Positions 6,887 through 13,344 of a stretch of 19,336 bases of DNA are shown here, one piece after another; the stretch's first letter is position 1, and the number at the start of each line of letters is the position of its first letter. A program made the translations under genes and the position numbers. The stretch is taken from NCBI GenBank assembly GCA_021835105.1, contig JAKBQS010000011.1, forward strand, positions 1 through 19,336. Reading direction: 5' to 3'. This DNA is from Microcaldota archaeon. Its GTDB lineage: Archaea; Micrarchaeota; Micrarchaeia; Micrarchaeales; CABMGC01. The notes below the pieces were generated by a model that made no database searches, was not told the DNA's origin, and saw only the letters and a list, made by a program, of their open reading frames with translations.

Positions 6887-7621
6887 TCAACTCTTTAGCT
6901 CCAGATATCCCATGGATACCATCTTGTCAAGTATCTGCTCCACCCTGGACGGAGGAACGGTATACGCCTTTGAGAACTCATTTATGTCTATAGAGCTGCC
7001 GTGCACCTGGATCCAGTCCTGTATGGACGCCATCAGGGATTCGTCAGAGTATTTCTTAAGGCTGCTTAGCTGGTCCTTGAGCGCTTTATTCTCCTCGTTT
7101 AGGGCTGCGCTCTGTATCGTGAGGTTCCTGTTTGATGCTGAGAGCTCTATGTTCAGCCGCTTTATCTCTTTGTATTCGGATAGAAGTGCGTCGTACTTGT
7201 TGAATATGGAACTGTAGCTCTGCGATAGGGAGGAGATCATGTTGTCTATCACAGAGTCCACATACTGGAAGAATGTGCCTTCCTGAATCCTGAAGTCGGA
7301 ATATATCATTGAAAGAAGCGAAGCCGTATTCTTTATAACAGTGGCCTTTCTCAGGTTCTCGCTGGTATCCTGCGGAACTGAGAATGTTATCTTGAGCTTG
7401 TCCTGCGATATCTTTATTATATAGAACAGATACGGCTTCTTGTTTATGTTCCTGCTCTCGACATTGACCAATGTTATCTCGCTGCCGTCAAATGTTATGG
7501 AGTAGTACGGTATGGACTTTATCTTTGGCAGTATTGCATCTAGGCTTGTAGAGACAGTTCCGTCAAACTCGATCTCTTCCACGCGCGGTAGTGGAGGTGC
7601 TTCGTCGGGCAAGTATACCAC
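6887..7621 (-). CDS. Coiled-coil protein with C-terminal winged-helix-like domain, 244 residues
   Basis: The start is GTG (VVYLPDEAPPLPRVEEIEFD), 18 bases after the stop of the zinc-ribbon gene. Residues about 15-115 form an alpha/beta domain (PYYSITFDGSEITLVNVE, then KPYLFYIIKIS and KLKITFSVP), of a kind seen in adaptor or roadblock-like folds, though this is uncertain. Residues about 115-190 are helical and heptad-rich (EYKEIKRLNIELSASNRNL, EENKALKDQLSSLKKYS), a likely coiled coil. The last ~50 residues (SSIDINEFSKAYTVPPSRVE, then QILDKMVSMGYLEL) match a winged-helix module that reads a protein or DNA partner. It has no signal peptide or membrane helix. It probably acts as a cytoplasmic adaptor of the ATPase-containing apparatus encoded in the same operon; this is inferred from context only. 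Confidence 0.75.
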   Translation of the reverse strand: MVYLPDEAPPLPRVEEIEFDGTVSTSLDAILPKIKSIPYYSITFDGSEITLVNVESRNINKKPYLFYIIKISQDKLKITFSVPQDTSENLRKATVIKNTASLLSMIYSDFRIQEGTFFQYVDSVIDNMISSLSQSYSSIFNKYDALLSEYKEIKRLNIELSASNRNLTIQSAALNEENKALKDQLSSLKKYSDESLMASIQDWIQVHGSSIDINEFSKAYTVPPSRVEQILDKMVSMGYLELKS

Positions 7622-7639
7622 TATAACTTAACAATAGGT

Positions 7640-8065
7640 TTATTTATTATTTTGCAATTTGCCATCTTTCTGCACTCTGGTGGAAACTGCTGCACCGATG
7701 TCGATTCCCTTCTGCACTTCTACCTCCAGGCGCGGTATGTAGCTCAACAGGGAAAGCGCATAGAGGAAGATGAGCACGCCTATTGCCGCTATAAAGGATC
7801 CTATTGACGGATCAGAGATTAAAAGCAGTATTGCGAATATTATGCCTATCCCTATGTAAAGGCCAAGCCTAGATGTGTATCTGCGCCTTTCTTTGGCGTA
7901 TTTTGGATAGCATTCCTTGCACACGACCAGCTCATTGTTGTTTGCATTCTTTGTTACGTTTGTCTTGAACCATCTTATCGCAAAAATTACATGGTCTTCG
8001 TGCACGGCTATGCCTTTCTTTGGTTTCCCACATACGATGCACATCGATACCTTCTTGGCTTTCAT
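7640..8065 (-). CDS. Zinc-ribbon membrane protein with two transmembrane helices, 141 residues
   Basis: Two CxxC pairs, CIVC (about residues 9-12) and CKEC (about 50-53), lie about 40 residues apart, with HEDH between them, and should hold one Zn ion in a cytoplasmic treble-clef or ribbon fold. A basic stretch (KYAKERRRYTSRLG) then leads to two hydrophobic helices at about 69-88 and 90-110. The short polar C-terminus is cytoplasmic if the basic stretch is. The family is not recognised. The ATG at 8065 is 4 bases after the stop of the 99-residue gene, so translation is probably coupled. Context suggests a small membrane subunit or assembly factor of the VirB4-like system. Confidence 0.75.
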   Translation of the reverse strand: MKAKKVSMCIVCGKPKKGIAVHEDHVIFAIRWFKTNVTKNANNNELVVCKECYPKYAKERRRYTSRLGLYIGIGIIFAILLLISDPSIGSFIAAIGVLIFLYALSLLSYIPRLEVEVQKGIDIGAAVSTRVQKDGKLQNNK

Positions 8066-8069
8066 AATA

Positions 8070-8369
8070 TCACATGTCCACGCTGAGTTCTACAACCTTG
8101 CCGAACGTCGACTTTATCTTCTCCTCGTCCAGCGTATTGAATATCGAGGTTATCGAGACATCGTCTATGCCAATCCGCCTTAGGATGTTTTCTATGTCCT
8201 TTCTCTTGGCGCCAGACTTCTGGAGCATTCCTGCGAACGCCACTGCATTTACATGCTTGTGCATCCTGTTAAGCGATGCGAATACTGCCTCTGAATTCTT
8301 CTCGCTGATGCCTGCAATAGCCATTGCCCTCTTCAGATTTATGCGCTTTATGGTGAATGTCGATGCCAA
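8070..8369 (-). CDS. Small helical protein resembling the C-terminal tail of the neighbouring ATPase, 99 residues
   Basis: All-helical and basic, without membrane segments. The start must be TTG 8369: an in-frame TAG lies directly upstream, and AGGTGG (8376-8381) stands six bases ahead of it. Residues about 29-77 align without gaps to the last ~50 residues of the ATPase encoded just upstream: VFASLN with LFAALD, KDIENILRRIGIDD with ETILLFMRSIGLPD, and SIT with IIS. I count 11 identities in 49 positions with many similar residues. This suggests a duplicated helical domain, perhaps one that competes with or extends the ATPase tail. No family is recognised. Confidence 0.7.
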   Translation of the reverse strand: MASTFTIKRINLKRAMAIAGISEKNSEAVFASLNRMHKHVNAVAFAGMLQKSGAKRKDIENILRRIGIDDVSITSIFNTLDEEKIKSTFGKVVELSVDM

Positions 8370-8375
8370 CTAATG

Positions 8376-8381
8376 CCACCT
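8376..8381 (-). promoter_or_regulatory. Shine-Dalgarno sequence that fixes the TTG start at 8369
   Basis: AGGTGG on the minus strand lies 6 bases before the TTG and overlaps the stop codon of the ATPase gene (8380-8382). With the in-frame TAG at 8370-8372 it makes TTG the earliest possible start and implies translational coupling. Confidence 0.55.
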
Positions 8382-9882
8382 ACTTTATTATAAGAGCCCT
8401 GCTTATTATCGTATCTGGCAGGCCTATGCTCCTCATGAATAGCAGTATGGTCTCCTTATTGACGTTTTCTTTGAGGAATATCTGCACAAGTGTGCGCATA
8501 TCGACTATCCTGTTCTTTGAGTCAAGGGCAGCGAACAGCTTCGTTATAGTGTCTGATGCAAGATTCATCTGGACAAACCTTGAATTCAGATCTATCTTCT
8601 CGAACGAGTAATCCCTCGGTATGCTCTTATCGGCAAGCTCATTGTCATTAAGTATATCGGCAACTGTCAGCGTGTATACGTCAAGAGGTATCTCGCCGAC
8701 TATCCTGTCGAGTATGAAGACGTTTGGAAATTGGACTGATGTCTGGAAGGACATGTCTATAGCGGCCTGTCCCACGCCGAACTTGCTTATCTCGGATCTC
8801 ATGAAGTTGGAGAAGTTCAGGGACCCTTGCAGGTAGCTTATGAACTTCTCAAACCTGACGCGCAGCATTATAGTAGTGCCGACATTGGAGAATATTGTCT
8901 CATTGACATCGGTAGGGTTTTGCGACGCAACTATAAGCCCGAACTGGTATTTCCTTCCTTCTCTTATTATGGTTATGGCGTCGCTCCTTTCGTCGCTTGC
9001 TATCTTCCATGCCTCATCTAGAACAACAAGTGCCTTTATCCCTTTTGACGCACTCCACCCCTCTACCCTCATCTTCTCCTTTAGAGTTTGCAGTATGAAG
9101 AGCGCTGCAAGAGCCCTGAATTTTTCGTCAGGAAGGCCTGACAGGTCAAGGTCAACCAGGCCAGAGTTTGAGAGCTTGCCTATGTCTATGGTGCTCTTCC
9201 TTGCAAAGTAATCCTCACCTTCCCTAGAGAACTGCCTCAGCCTGTATATTGCGTTCTCAAGCTCAGCAGGATACTGGTAGGTGCCTTCCTGAAGCTTCTC
9301 CTCGAGCAGTTTAGTAACGTCCTTAAGCGTGGGCGCATCCCTGTTTGGATCTGGAACCGAGGCCATAGCGAAGCCGAAATTCACATATGCCTGCTCTATC
9401 GCCTCGACTGTTAATCTGCGCTGCTCCGGAAAGTCTGTTATATCCGTAAGTATGTCTAAGGCGTTTGAGATCTGCTTTGCCCTATCCAGGGGCTTCATTC
9501 CAGATAGATCAAGTATGTTTATGTAGTCCCCTTTGCCGAGAGATACCACTGTACCTCCACTCTGCTTTACCCAGCCCTTGTACTCTCCCGCCCAGTCTAT
9601 TATTATTGCGTTTGTATTCCATACGTAACTGGCACGCAGCAGGAATGTCTTCACGAAGAAGCTCTTACCTGATCCAGTTATTCCGACTACCGCTATGTGT
9701 GGATTCGTGACATTAGCATATGTCCATGTGAAAGGAACTCCGAAAAGCTTGGTTATACCTATGAATATTGAATCTGTAGGGTCATTTAGGAGGAATTCGT
9801 GCGGCGGCTCTGGAGGGCGGCTCAGGAAAGCCCTCTTTGAGAGCTCGTTTGACATCATATTCTGTATCTTCAGCAGCGTCAT
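8380..9882 (-). CDS. HerA/VirB4-family P-loop ATPase (T4SS or Ced-like motor), 500 residues
   Basis: This hexameric RecA/FtsK-like motor belongs to the HerA/VirB4/TraC branch. Walker A is GITGSGKS (residues 67-74). IIIDWAGEYKGW (93-104) is the strand and Asp typical of HerA/VirB4. Walker B is ALVVLDEAW (284-292). IREGRKYQFGLIVASQNP (306-323) combines the arginine-finger-like REGRKY with the sensor strand. The short N-terminus (1-60) lacks both the membrane anchor of Sulfolobales CedB and the large N-terminal domain of bacterial VirB4; that domain seems to be encoded by the two genes just upstream (9920-11606). Residues about 420-500 form an extra helical tail. ATG 9882 follows the upstream stop by 37 AT-rich bases without a clear Shine-Dalgarno. 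Genome-segregation HerA is the main alternative, but there is no NurA neighbour and the membrane-protein context speaks for secretion. Confidence 0.93.
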   Translation of the reverse strand: MTLLKIQNMMSNELSKRAFLSRPPEPPHEFLLNDPTDSIFIGITKLFGVPFTWTYANVTNPHIAVVGITGSGKSFFVKTFLLRASYVWNTNAIIIDWAGEYKGWVKQSGGTVVSLGKGDYINILDLSGMKPLDRAKQISNALDILTDITDFPEQRRLTVEAIEQAYVNFGFAMASVPDPNRDAPTLKDVTKLLEEKLQEGTYQYPAELENAIYRLRQFSREGEDYFARKSTIDIGKLSNSGLVDLDLSGLPDEKFRALAALFILQTLKEKMRVEGWSASKGIKALVVLDEAWKIASDERSDAITIIREGRKYQFGLIVASQNPTDVNETIFSNVGTTIMLRVRFEKFISYLQGSLNFSNFMRSEISKFGVGQAAIDMSFQTSVQFPNVFILDRIVGEIPLDVYTLTVADILNDNELADKSIPRDYSFEKIDLNSRFVQMNLASDTITKLFAALDSKNRIVDMRTLVQIFLKENVNKETILLFMRSIGLPDTIISRALIIK

Positions 9883-9919
9883 GCAATCATGCTATTTATC
9901 TATCATATAACAAATATAA

Positions 9920-10753
9920 CTACTTCTGCTTCTGGAACATGGAATCGAAATCTTTTCCTGACGGAAGGGAATAGTTCATCTTGTAAAGCATCTGCAGCTC
10001 CCTTCCTGATATCCTGGACATGCTAAGATCGAAGACATTCATAACCGTCTGAAGCTGGGCTATCTGGTTGTTCAGGAGATCAAGTGTCTCTTTCTCGCTT
10101 ATTCCCACAGCGGTAGTCTCAACATACATCAGGGTGTTTATCGGCTTTTCCCCGTTTCCCAATCGCTCTATCCTCATCTGAGTTATGTTTATCTTCCTCT
10201 GAAGCTCGTTTATTGTCATGGTGCTTGGATTCGATGAGTTCATCTCCCTTGCCAGCTGGAACTCAAGAAGGCCGCGCCTTGACTCGACTTCGTCCCTGTA
10301 TGCCTGTATGTCAAGTGCGGTGCTTATCACATTGAATTTGAACGGGAAGTTTATGCTCATTATCGCCCTTTCCCACCTGTCTGTTGCCGTGGCAATCTCC
10401 GTCTCCTCATTTGAACCCTGGTTCTGTGCGGTGAATACGTACTTGTACAGATTTGCGGTTATGTACCCTGTCGCGTAGTAAAGCCCGTTTGTGTACTTGA
10501 TTATTGCAGTCTCATTCTTAGGTATTATGTACCCTTTTCCAGGTATAACGGATATGCCAAATATAGTGGTAAAGAGCGGAAATGCTATAAAATCGGCATA
10601 GTTTATCATGAGTATTGCGACTATCGCAAGAAGCGCGAATATCACCACCGGTATAACGAATGGGCCAAAGATGCTTGCGTTCGCATTTACCAGAACCAAG
10701 AACGCAACCAGTATGGTTGTTGCAAGATACATCATTTCTTCCTGATCTACCAT
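9920..10753 (-). CDS. Membrane-anchored VirB4 N-terminal-domain-like protein, paralogue 2, 277 residues
   Basis: Two membrane helices (about residues 8-27 and 32-55) are followed by a ~215-residue cytoplasmic alpha/beta domain. The domain contains an IIKYTNGLYYATGYITANLY strand pair, a long helical insertion (YRDEVESRRGLLEFQLAREM), a METTAVGISEKETLDL-like strand-helix, and ends in SMSRISGRELQMLYKMNYSLP. This order mirrors the upstream paralogue and resembles the VirB4/TrbE/TraC N-terminal domain placed behind a VirB3/PrgI-type hairpin. Its likely role is to anchor and regulate the separate ATPase at the membrane. ATG 10753 is preceded by GGTGAT three bases upstream. The gap to the upstream gene is 10 bases. 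The family assignment is mine by pattern and needs a profile search. Confidence 0.75.
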   Translation of the reverse strand: MVDQEEMMYLATTILVAFLVLVNANASIFGPFVIPVVIFALLAIVAILMINYADFIAFPLFTTIFGISVIPGKGYIIPKNETAIIKYTNGLYYATGYITANLYKYVFTAQNQGSNEETEIATATDRWERAIMSINFPFKFNVISTALDIQAYRDEVESRRGLLEFQLAREMNSSNPSTMTINELQRKINITQMRIERLGNGEKPINTLMYVETTAVGISEKETLDLLNNQIAQLQTVMNVFDLSMSRISGRELQMLYKMNYSLPSGKDFDSMFQKQK

Positions 10754-10756
10754 ATA

Positions 10757-10762
10757 ATCACC
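10757..10762 (-). promoter_or_regulatory. Shine-Dalgarno sequence of the 9920-10753 gene
   Basis: GGTGAT on the minus strand lies between the stop of the upstream paralogue (10764) and the ATG at 10753. It matches the archaeal 16S 3' end consensus and supports this start and an operon. Confidence 0.6.
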
Positions 10763-10763
10763 A

Positions 10764-11606
10764 CTACATGCCCTCTTCCATGGTCTTCTGCCTTATTCTC
10801 TCGCTTATCGTTGCCGTTGGTATCATGTAATCCGGCTCTATAAGCGTGAGTAGCTCAGTTCCTGAGACAAGATCAGTGCTTATGCCCAGTATTGCGCTTA
10901 TCCCGGAGGCTATCTCCTCCGCATCCTGAACTGCAATGTTTACTGCCTCTTCCTCTGTGCCTCCGGATCCTGTTACCATTGCGTATGCCAGGAGTGCTTT
11001 TGATTGGGACCTGTTTACATTATCAAGGAGGTTTCGCCACATGGTAACCTCACCCCTAATCCTCTCTGCCATATTCCTTGGCGTTGTCTTGTCGTTCTCG
11101 CTTGCCGAGTACTTTTCCTCTGCCTGGTTGAGCTTCATGGTTATCTTGTTTATGTATTCGTCTTTGTTAATCACGTAAAGCTGCGATGATATCTTTACAG
11201 GGGTCTTTGATATTGAGGCAATACGCCCAAATAGGGATGAAAATTCGACCTTCTCTTCGTTTGTCATCTCTGTTGCCGATCTATACACAGGTATCTTCAC
11301 AAAAGCACTTGCATACACCACGGATCCGTCCCTTGATATTATTGCATTTCCGGATGGTGCAAGGATAAACGGGTCGTCGCTATTAAGCACCACGGTTCTC
11401 CCCTTCATCTTGAAGAGTTTCATCATGAAATAGGTATAGTATCTTGTTGAGAATGCCGCTATATCTAGCAACAGGGCAACTAGTATAAGTACGAATCTTA
11501 TAGCGAACCCGACATTTACCTCAACCGGCACGATTACCAAGACAAGGGATATTAGGAAAAAGGCCATGAAGAGTATGCTTTTGTTATCGAAAGGCAAATG
11601 GACCAC
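10764..11606 (-). CDS. Membrane-anchored VirB4 N-terminal-domain-like protein, paralogue 1 (VirB3/PrgI-like hairpin), 280 residues
   Basis: This is the first gene of the minus-strand operon, starting with GTG 11606 about 30 bases from a TATA element. The opening VHLPFDNKSILFMAFFLI and the two helices (about 10-30 and 33-52) recall PrgI/VirB3 proteins, which precede or fuse to VirB4 in many systems. The cytoplasmic part has ILAPSGNAIISRDGSVVYAS, a segment EEKVEFSSLFGRIASISKTP, then KISSQLYVINKDEYINKI, a charged helical insertion (about 165-200), LLAYAMVTGSGGTEEEAVNI and STDLVSGTELLTLIEPDYMIP. The same blocks recur in the downstream paralogue, and the whole reads like the substrate- and membrane-docking N-terminal domain of VirB4/TraC. 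No ATPase motifs are present. I infer that it pairs with the second copy to hold the 8380-9882 ATPase at the membrane. Confidence 0.75.
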   Translation of the reverse strand: MVHLPFDNKSILFMAFFLISLVLVIVPVEVNVGFAIRFVLILVALLLDIAAFSTRYYTYFMMKLFKMKGRTVVLNSDDPFILAPSGNAIISRDGSVVYASAFVKIPVYRSATEMTNEEKVEFSSLFGRIASISKTPVKISSQLYVINKDEYINKITMKLNQAEEKYSASENDKTTPRNMAERIRGEVTMWRNLLDNVNRSQSKALLAYAMVTGSGGTEEEAVNIAVQDAEEIASGISAILGISTDLVSGTELLTLIEPDYMIPTATISERIRQKTMEEGM

Positions 11607-11630
11607 TTTGTGTTTTATTATATCTCTTAC

Positions 11631-11639
11631 TCATTTAAC
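11631..11639 (-). promoter_or_regulatory. TATA box of the VirB4-like operon
   Basis: On the minus strand GTTAAATGA lies 32 bases ahead of the GTG at 11606, followed by GTAAGAGATATAATAA. The spacing fits a leaderless mRNA. A second TATA-like stretch (ATATTTATAAG, around 11644-11654) lies just upstream and could be an alternative. Confidence 0.5.
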
Positions 11640-11706
11640 AGCTTATAAATATTATGCTGGCTTGCTTGGGAGGGCGTATTAGGCATTGCTTTATGTGTTG
11701 GTTAGT

Positions 11707-11717
11707 TATTTAAATGA
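11707..11717 (+). promoter_or_regulatory. TATA box of the divergent basic-protein gene
   Basis: TTATTTAAATG is centred 27-28 bases before the ATG at 11739, giving a leaderless transcript. GAGAAAAGAGTATTATTAG, which follows it, is close to the sequence at the same place in the divergent promoter on the other strand. Confidence 0.6.
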
Positions 11718-11738
11718 GAAAAGAGTATTATTAGTGAT

Positions 11739-13262
11739 ATGATGCTGTATTTCGCGCTGCTCGTATATGCGCTACTCTCGTTCGGATACATACCTGCGCT
11801 GATACCGATATTGGTAATACTTGTTCTCCTAGTTGCAGCAGGGGCCACCATGAGAGGATACAGCATATTCAATCTCTTTGGGATTGCGACACTTGCAGGG
11901 ATAGGGACAGGGTCTAAGGGATCTTTGAGGGGCAAGGGAGCATTTAGCGTGCTTATGGTATTCTTCCCGCAGAAGTTTACCGTAACTGGAGGTTTATGGA
12001 ATCCAGGGAGCACTTACAATAAGATGAGGGATTTGCGGCAGGGGAAGTCAGCCGCGGTGAAAGGGGCAATGGCAAGAGCAGGAGTGGCTACGGTGAAGTC
12101 GCCCAGCGCAGCTTCGAGGAAGAAGGCGCAATTCATGAACTTGTTCGGAGTTAGGCATGTGAGGGCAGCGGGAAAGGCTACCGGAAGGGCCACAGTAAAT
12201 GCAAAGAATGTGCTTGCAGCAACAAAAGCAGGAAAGGCGGCTAAATACGTAGGTGGCAAGGCTAAGAGCGTGTCTGACAGGTCAGGAGTGACAATGGTGG
12301 GTAAGCATGTGCTCAGTCAGGCCACTTCTATTACTCCTGCCGGCTTGATATTTGCGAAGATGAGAGGGAGAGGCAGCAAAGCGGAGAGGATAAATAAGCT
12401 TGCATCGCAGACAAAGGCGCATGATGAGAGCATAAAAAAGCTGGAGAGCATAAGGGACCAGCTCCCTAAAGGCGATCCATCCAGGAAGCATATAGAGAGT
12501 GCAATCTCAAGTATAAAGAAACTGAAGGAAACTGGGACGTACAGCCCGCTTATAGCTGAGAGGGTGAGTGCCATAGAAAAGGCGCATAACAAGCGGACGG
12601 GAAATGTCGATTATTTAAGGCATACTTGGACTGGAAAGAAGTTTGAGAAGATGCCTGCAAAAGGATCTGAGGGGATTAAGAGAGGGACGACTATAAAGGT
12701 AAAGGTTCCATTCAAGAGCGACAGGATTGATACTGGGATAACAAGACCAGATGTTGCACTGGATAGAAAGAGCTGGGTGCAGCGCAGAAGCGGTGAAGTA
12801 TACGATAGAAACATCGCAAAGGCGGCTGCGGGGGTTACTGTTTATGCTGAAGCGCAGGCAAGGGAAAATCAAGTAGTCTCAAAGCTTAGGGCAGGAAGCA
12901 TAAGCGAATCGCAGGCGAAGAAGGAACTAGGCAGCATATATGATAATGTAAACAAGGGAATTCCTCTTGAAGGAGAGAACGCATGGGGAAAGGCAAAGAG
13001 AATGGTTAGCGATACAAATACTATCAAAGGGGTAAAAACGGCTGGCAGGATGGTGAGGTATGATATGGCAGCTCCAGCGGCAAATAATCTGCCAGGAAGA
13101 TTCAGGAGGAACTGGAAGACTGAGAAGGATAGGGTTGAGGCTGCTAGAAACAAGGGTGCGGGAAAGGGCTATGGCGAAGACGCAGATACTAAAGAGAGCT
13201 TGAGAGATAAGGAGGATAGATTAGGGAAGATGAAAAAGAAGCTAGACGATAACAGCAGTTAA
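11739..13262 (+). CDS. Membrane-anchored, strongly basic protein of unknown family, 507 residues
   Basis: The N-terminus holds one or two membrane helices (about residues 3-36: LYFALLVYALLSF, ALIPILVILVLLVAAGA) and a further weakly hydrophobic stretch to about residue 85, ending LMVFFPQKF. From about residue 95 on, the chain is soluble and extremely rich in Lys, Arg, Ala, Gly and Ser (for example NVLAATKAGKAAKYVGGKAK), much like a histone H1 tail. A short coiled coil (about 222-265) and mixed polar segments follow, ending in a charged helix (ESLRDKEDRLGKMKKKLDD). No Cys and no enzyme motif are seen. A large positive cytoplasmic domain at the membrane could bind DNA, RNA or ribosomes. It is divergent from the VirB4-like operon and shares a mirror-image promoter, so a role in the same system is likely. 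ATG 11739 is leaderless; ATG 11742 is the alternative. Confidence 0.75.
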   Translation: MMLYFALLVYALLSFGYIPALIPILVILVLLVAAGATMRGYSIFNLFGIATLAGIGTGSKGSLRGKGAFSVLMVFFPQKFTVTGGLWNPGSTYNKMRDLRQGKSAAVKGAMARAGVATVKSPSAASRKKAQFMNLFGVRHVRAAGKATGRATVNAKNVLAATKAGKAAKYVGGKAKSVSDRSGVTMVGKHVLSQATSITPAGLIFAKMRGRGSKAERINKLASQTKAHDESIKKLESIRDQLPKGDPSRKHIESAISSIKKLKETGTYSPLIAERVSAIEKAHNKRTGNVDYLRHTWTGKKFEKMPAKGSEGIKRGTTIKVKVPFKSDRIDTGITRPDVALDRKSWVQRRSGEVYDRNIAKAAAGVTVYAEAQARENQVVSKLRAGSISESQAKKELGSIYDNVNKGIPLEGENAWGKAKRMVSDTNTIKGVKTAGRMVRYDMAAPAANNLPGRFRRNWKTEKDRVEAARNKGAGKGYGEDADTKESLRDKEDRLGKMKKKLDDNSS

Positions 13263-13268
13263 AAAGAT

Positions 13269-13331
13269 ATTACGACGCGTAGCGGCATGGTTTAGCTTTT
13301 GTCTGCAATGTAAGCCGGAGCGCCTCGTAAT
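13269..13331. terminator. Imperfect inverted repeat between convergent genes, likely terminator (mainly for the minus strand)
   Basis: The left arm 13269-13286 and right arm 13314-13331 pair at 14 of 18 positions: ATTACGA with TCGTAAT (7 bp), GCG with CGC, and CGGC with GCCG, around a 27-base loop. On the minus strand TTTTT follows three bases after the stem (13265-13261), so it would end the transcript of the 13345-14853 gene. No T-run follows on the plus strand. It starts 7 bases after the stop at 13262. It could also be a small structured RNA, but no known RNA family signature is seen. Confidence 0.45.
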
Positions 13332-13344
13332 GCTTATATGGTTA

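Noticed and set aside
6837..7217. Plus-strand frame of 126 residues
   Set aside because: Antisense to the coiled-coil/winged-helix gene; Ser/Leu/Cys-rich composition typical of shadows.
8380..9882. Chromosomal HerA helicase of the HerA-NurA end-resection pair
   Set aside because: No NurA nuclease is near, the N-terminal HAS barrel is missing, REGRKY and the membrane-protein operon fit the VirB4 branch better. A phylogeny would settle it.
13269..13331. tRNA, because of the 7-bp outer stem and 63-base length
   Set aside because: No D arm, T arm, TTCGA box or CCA-proximal logic; the inner pairing continues the same helix instead of opening into a cloverleaf.
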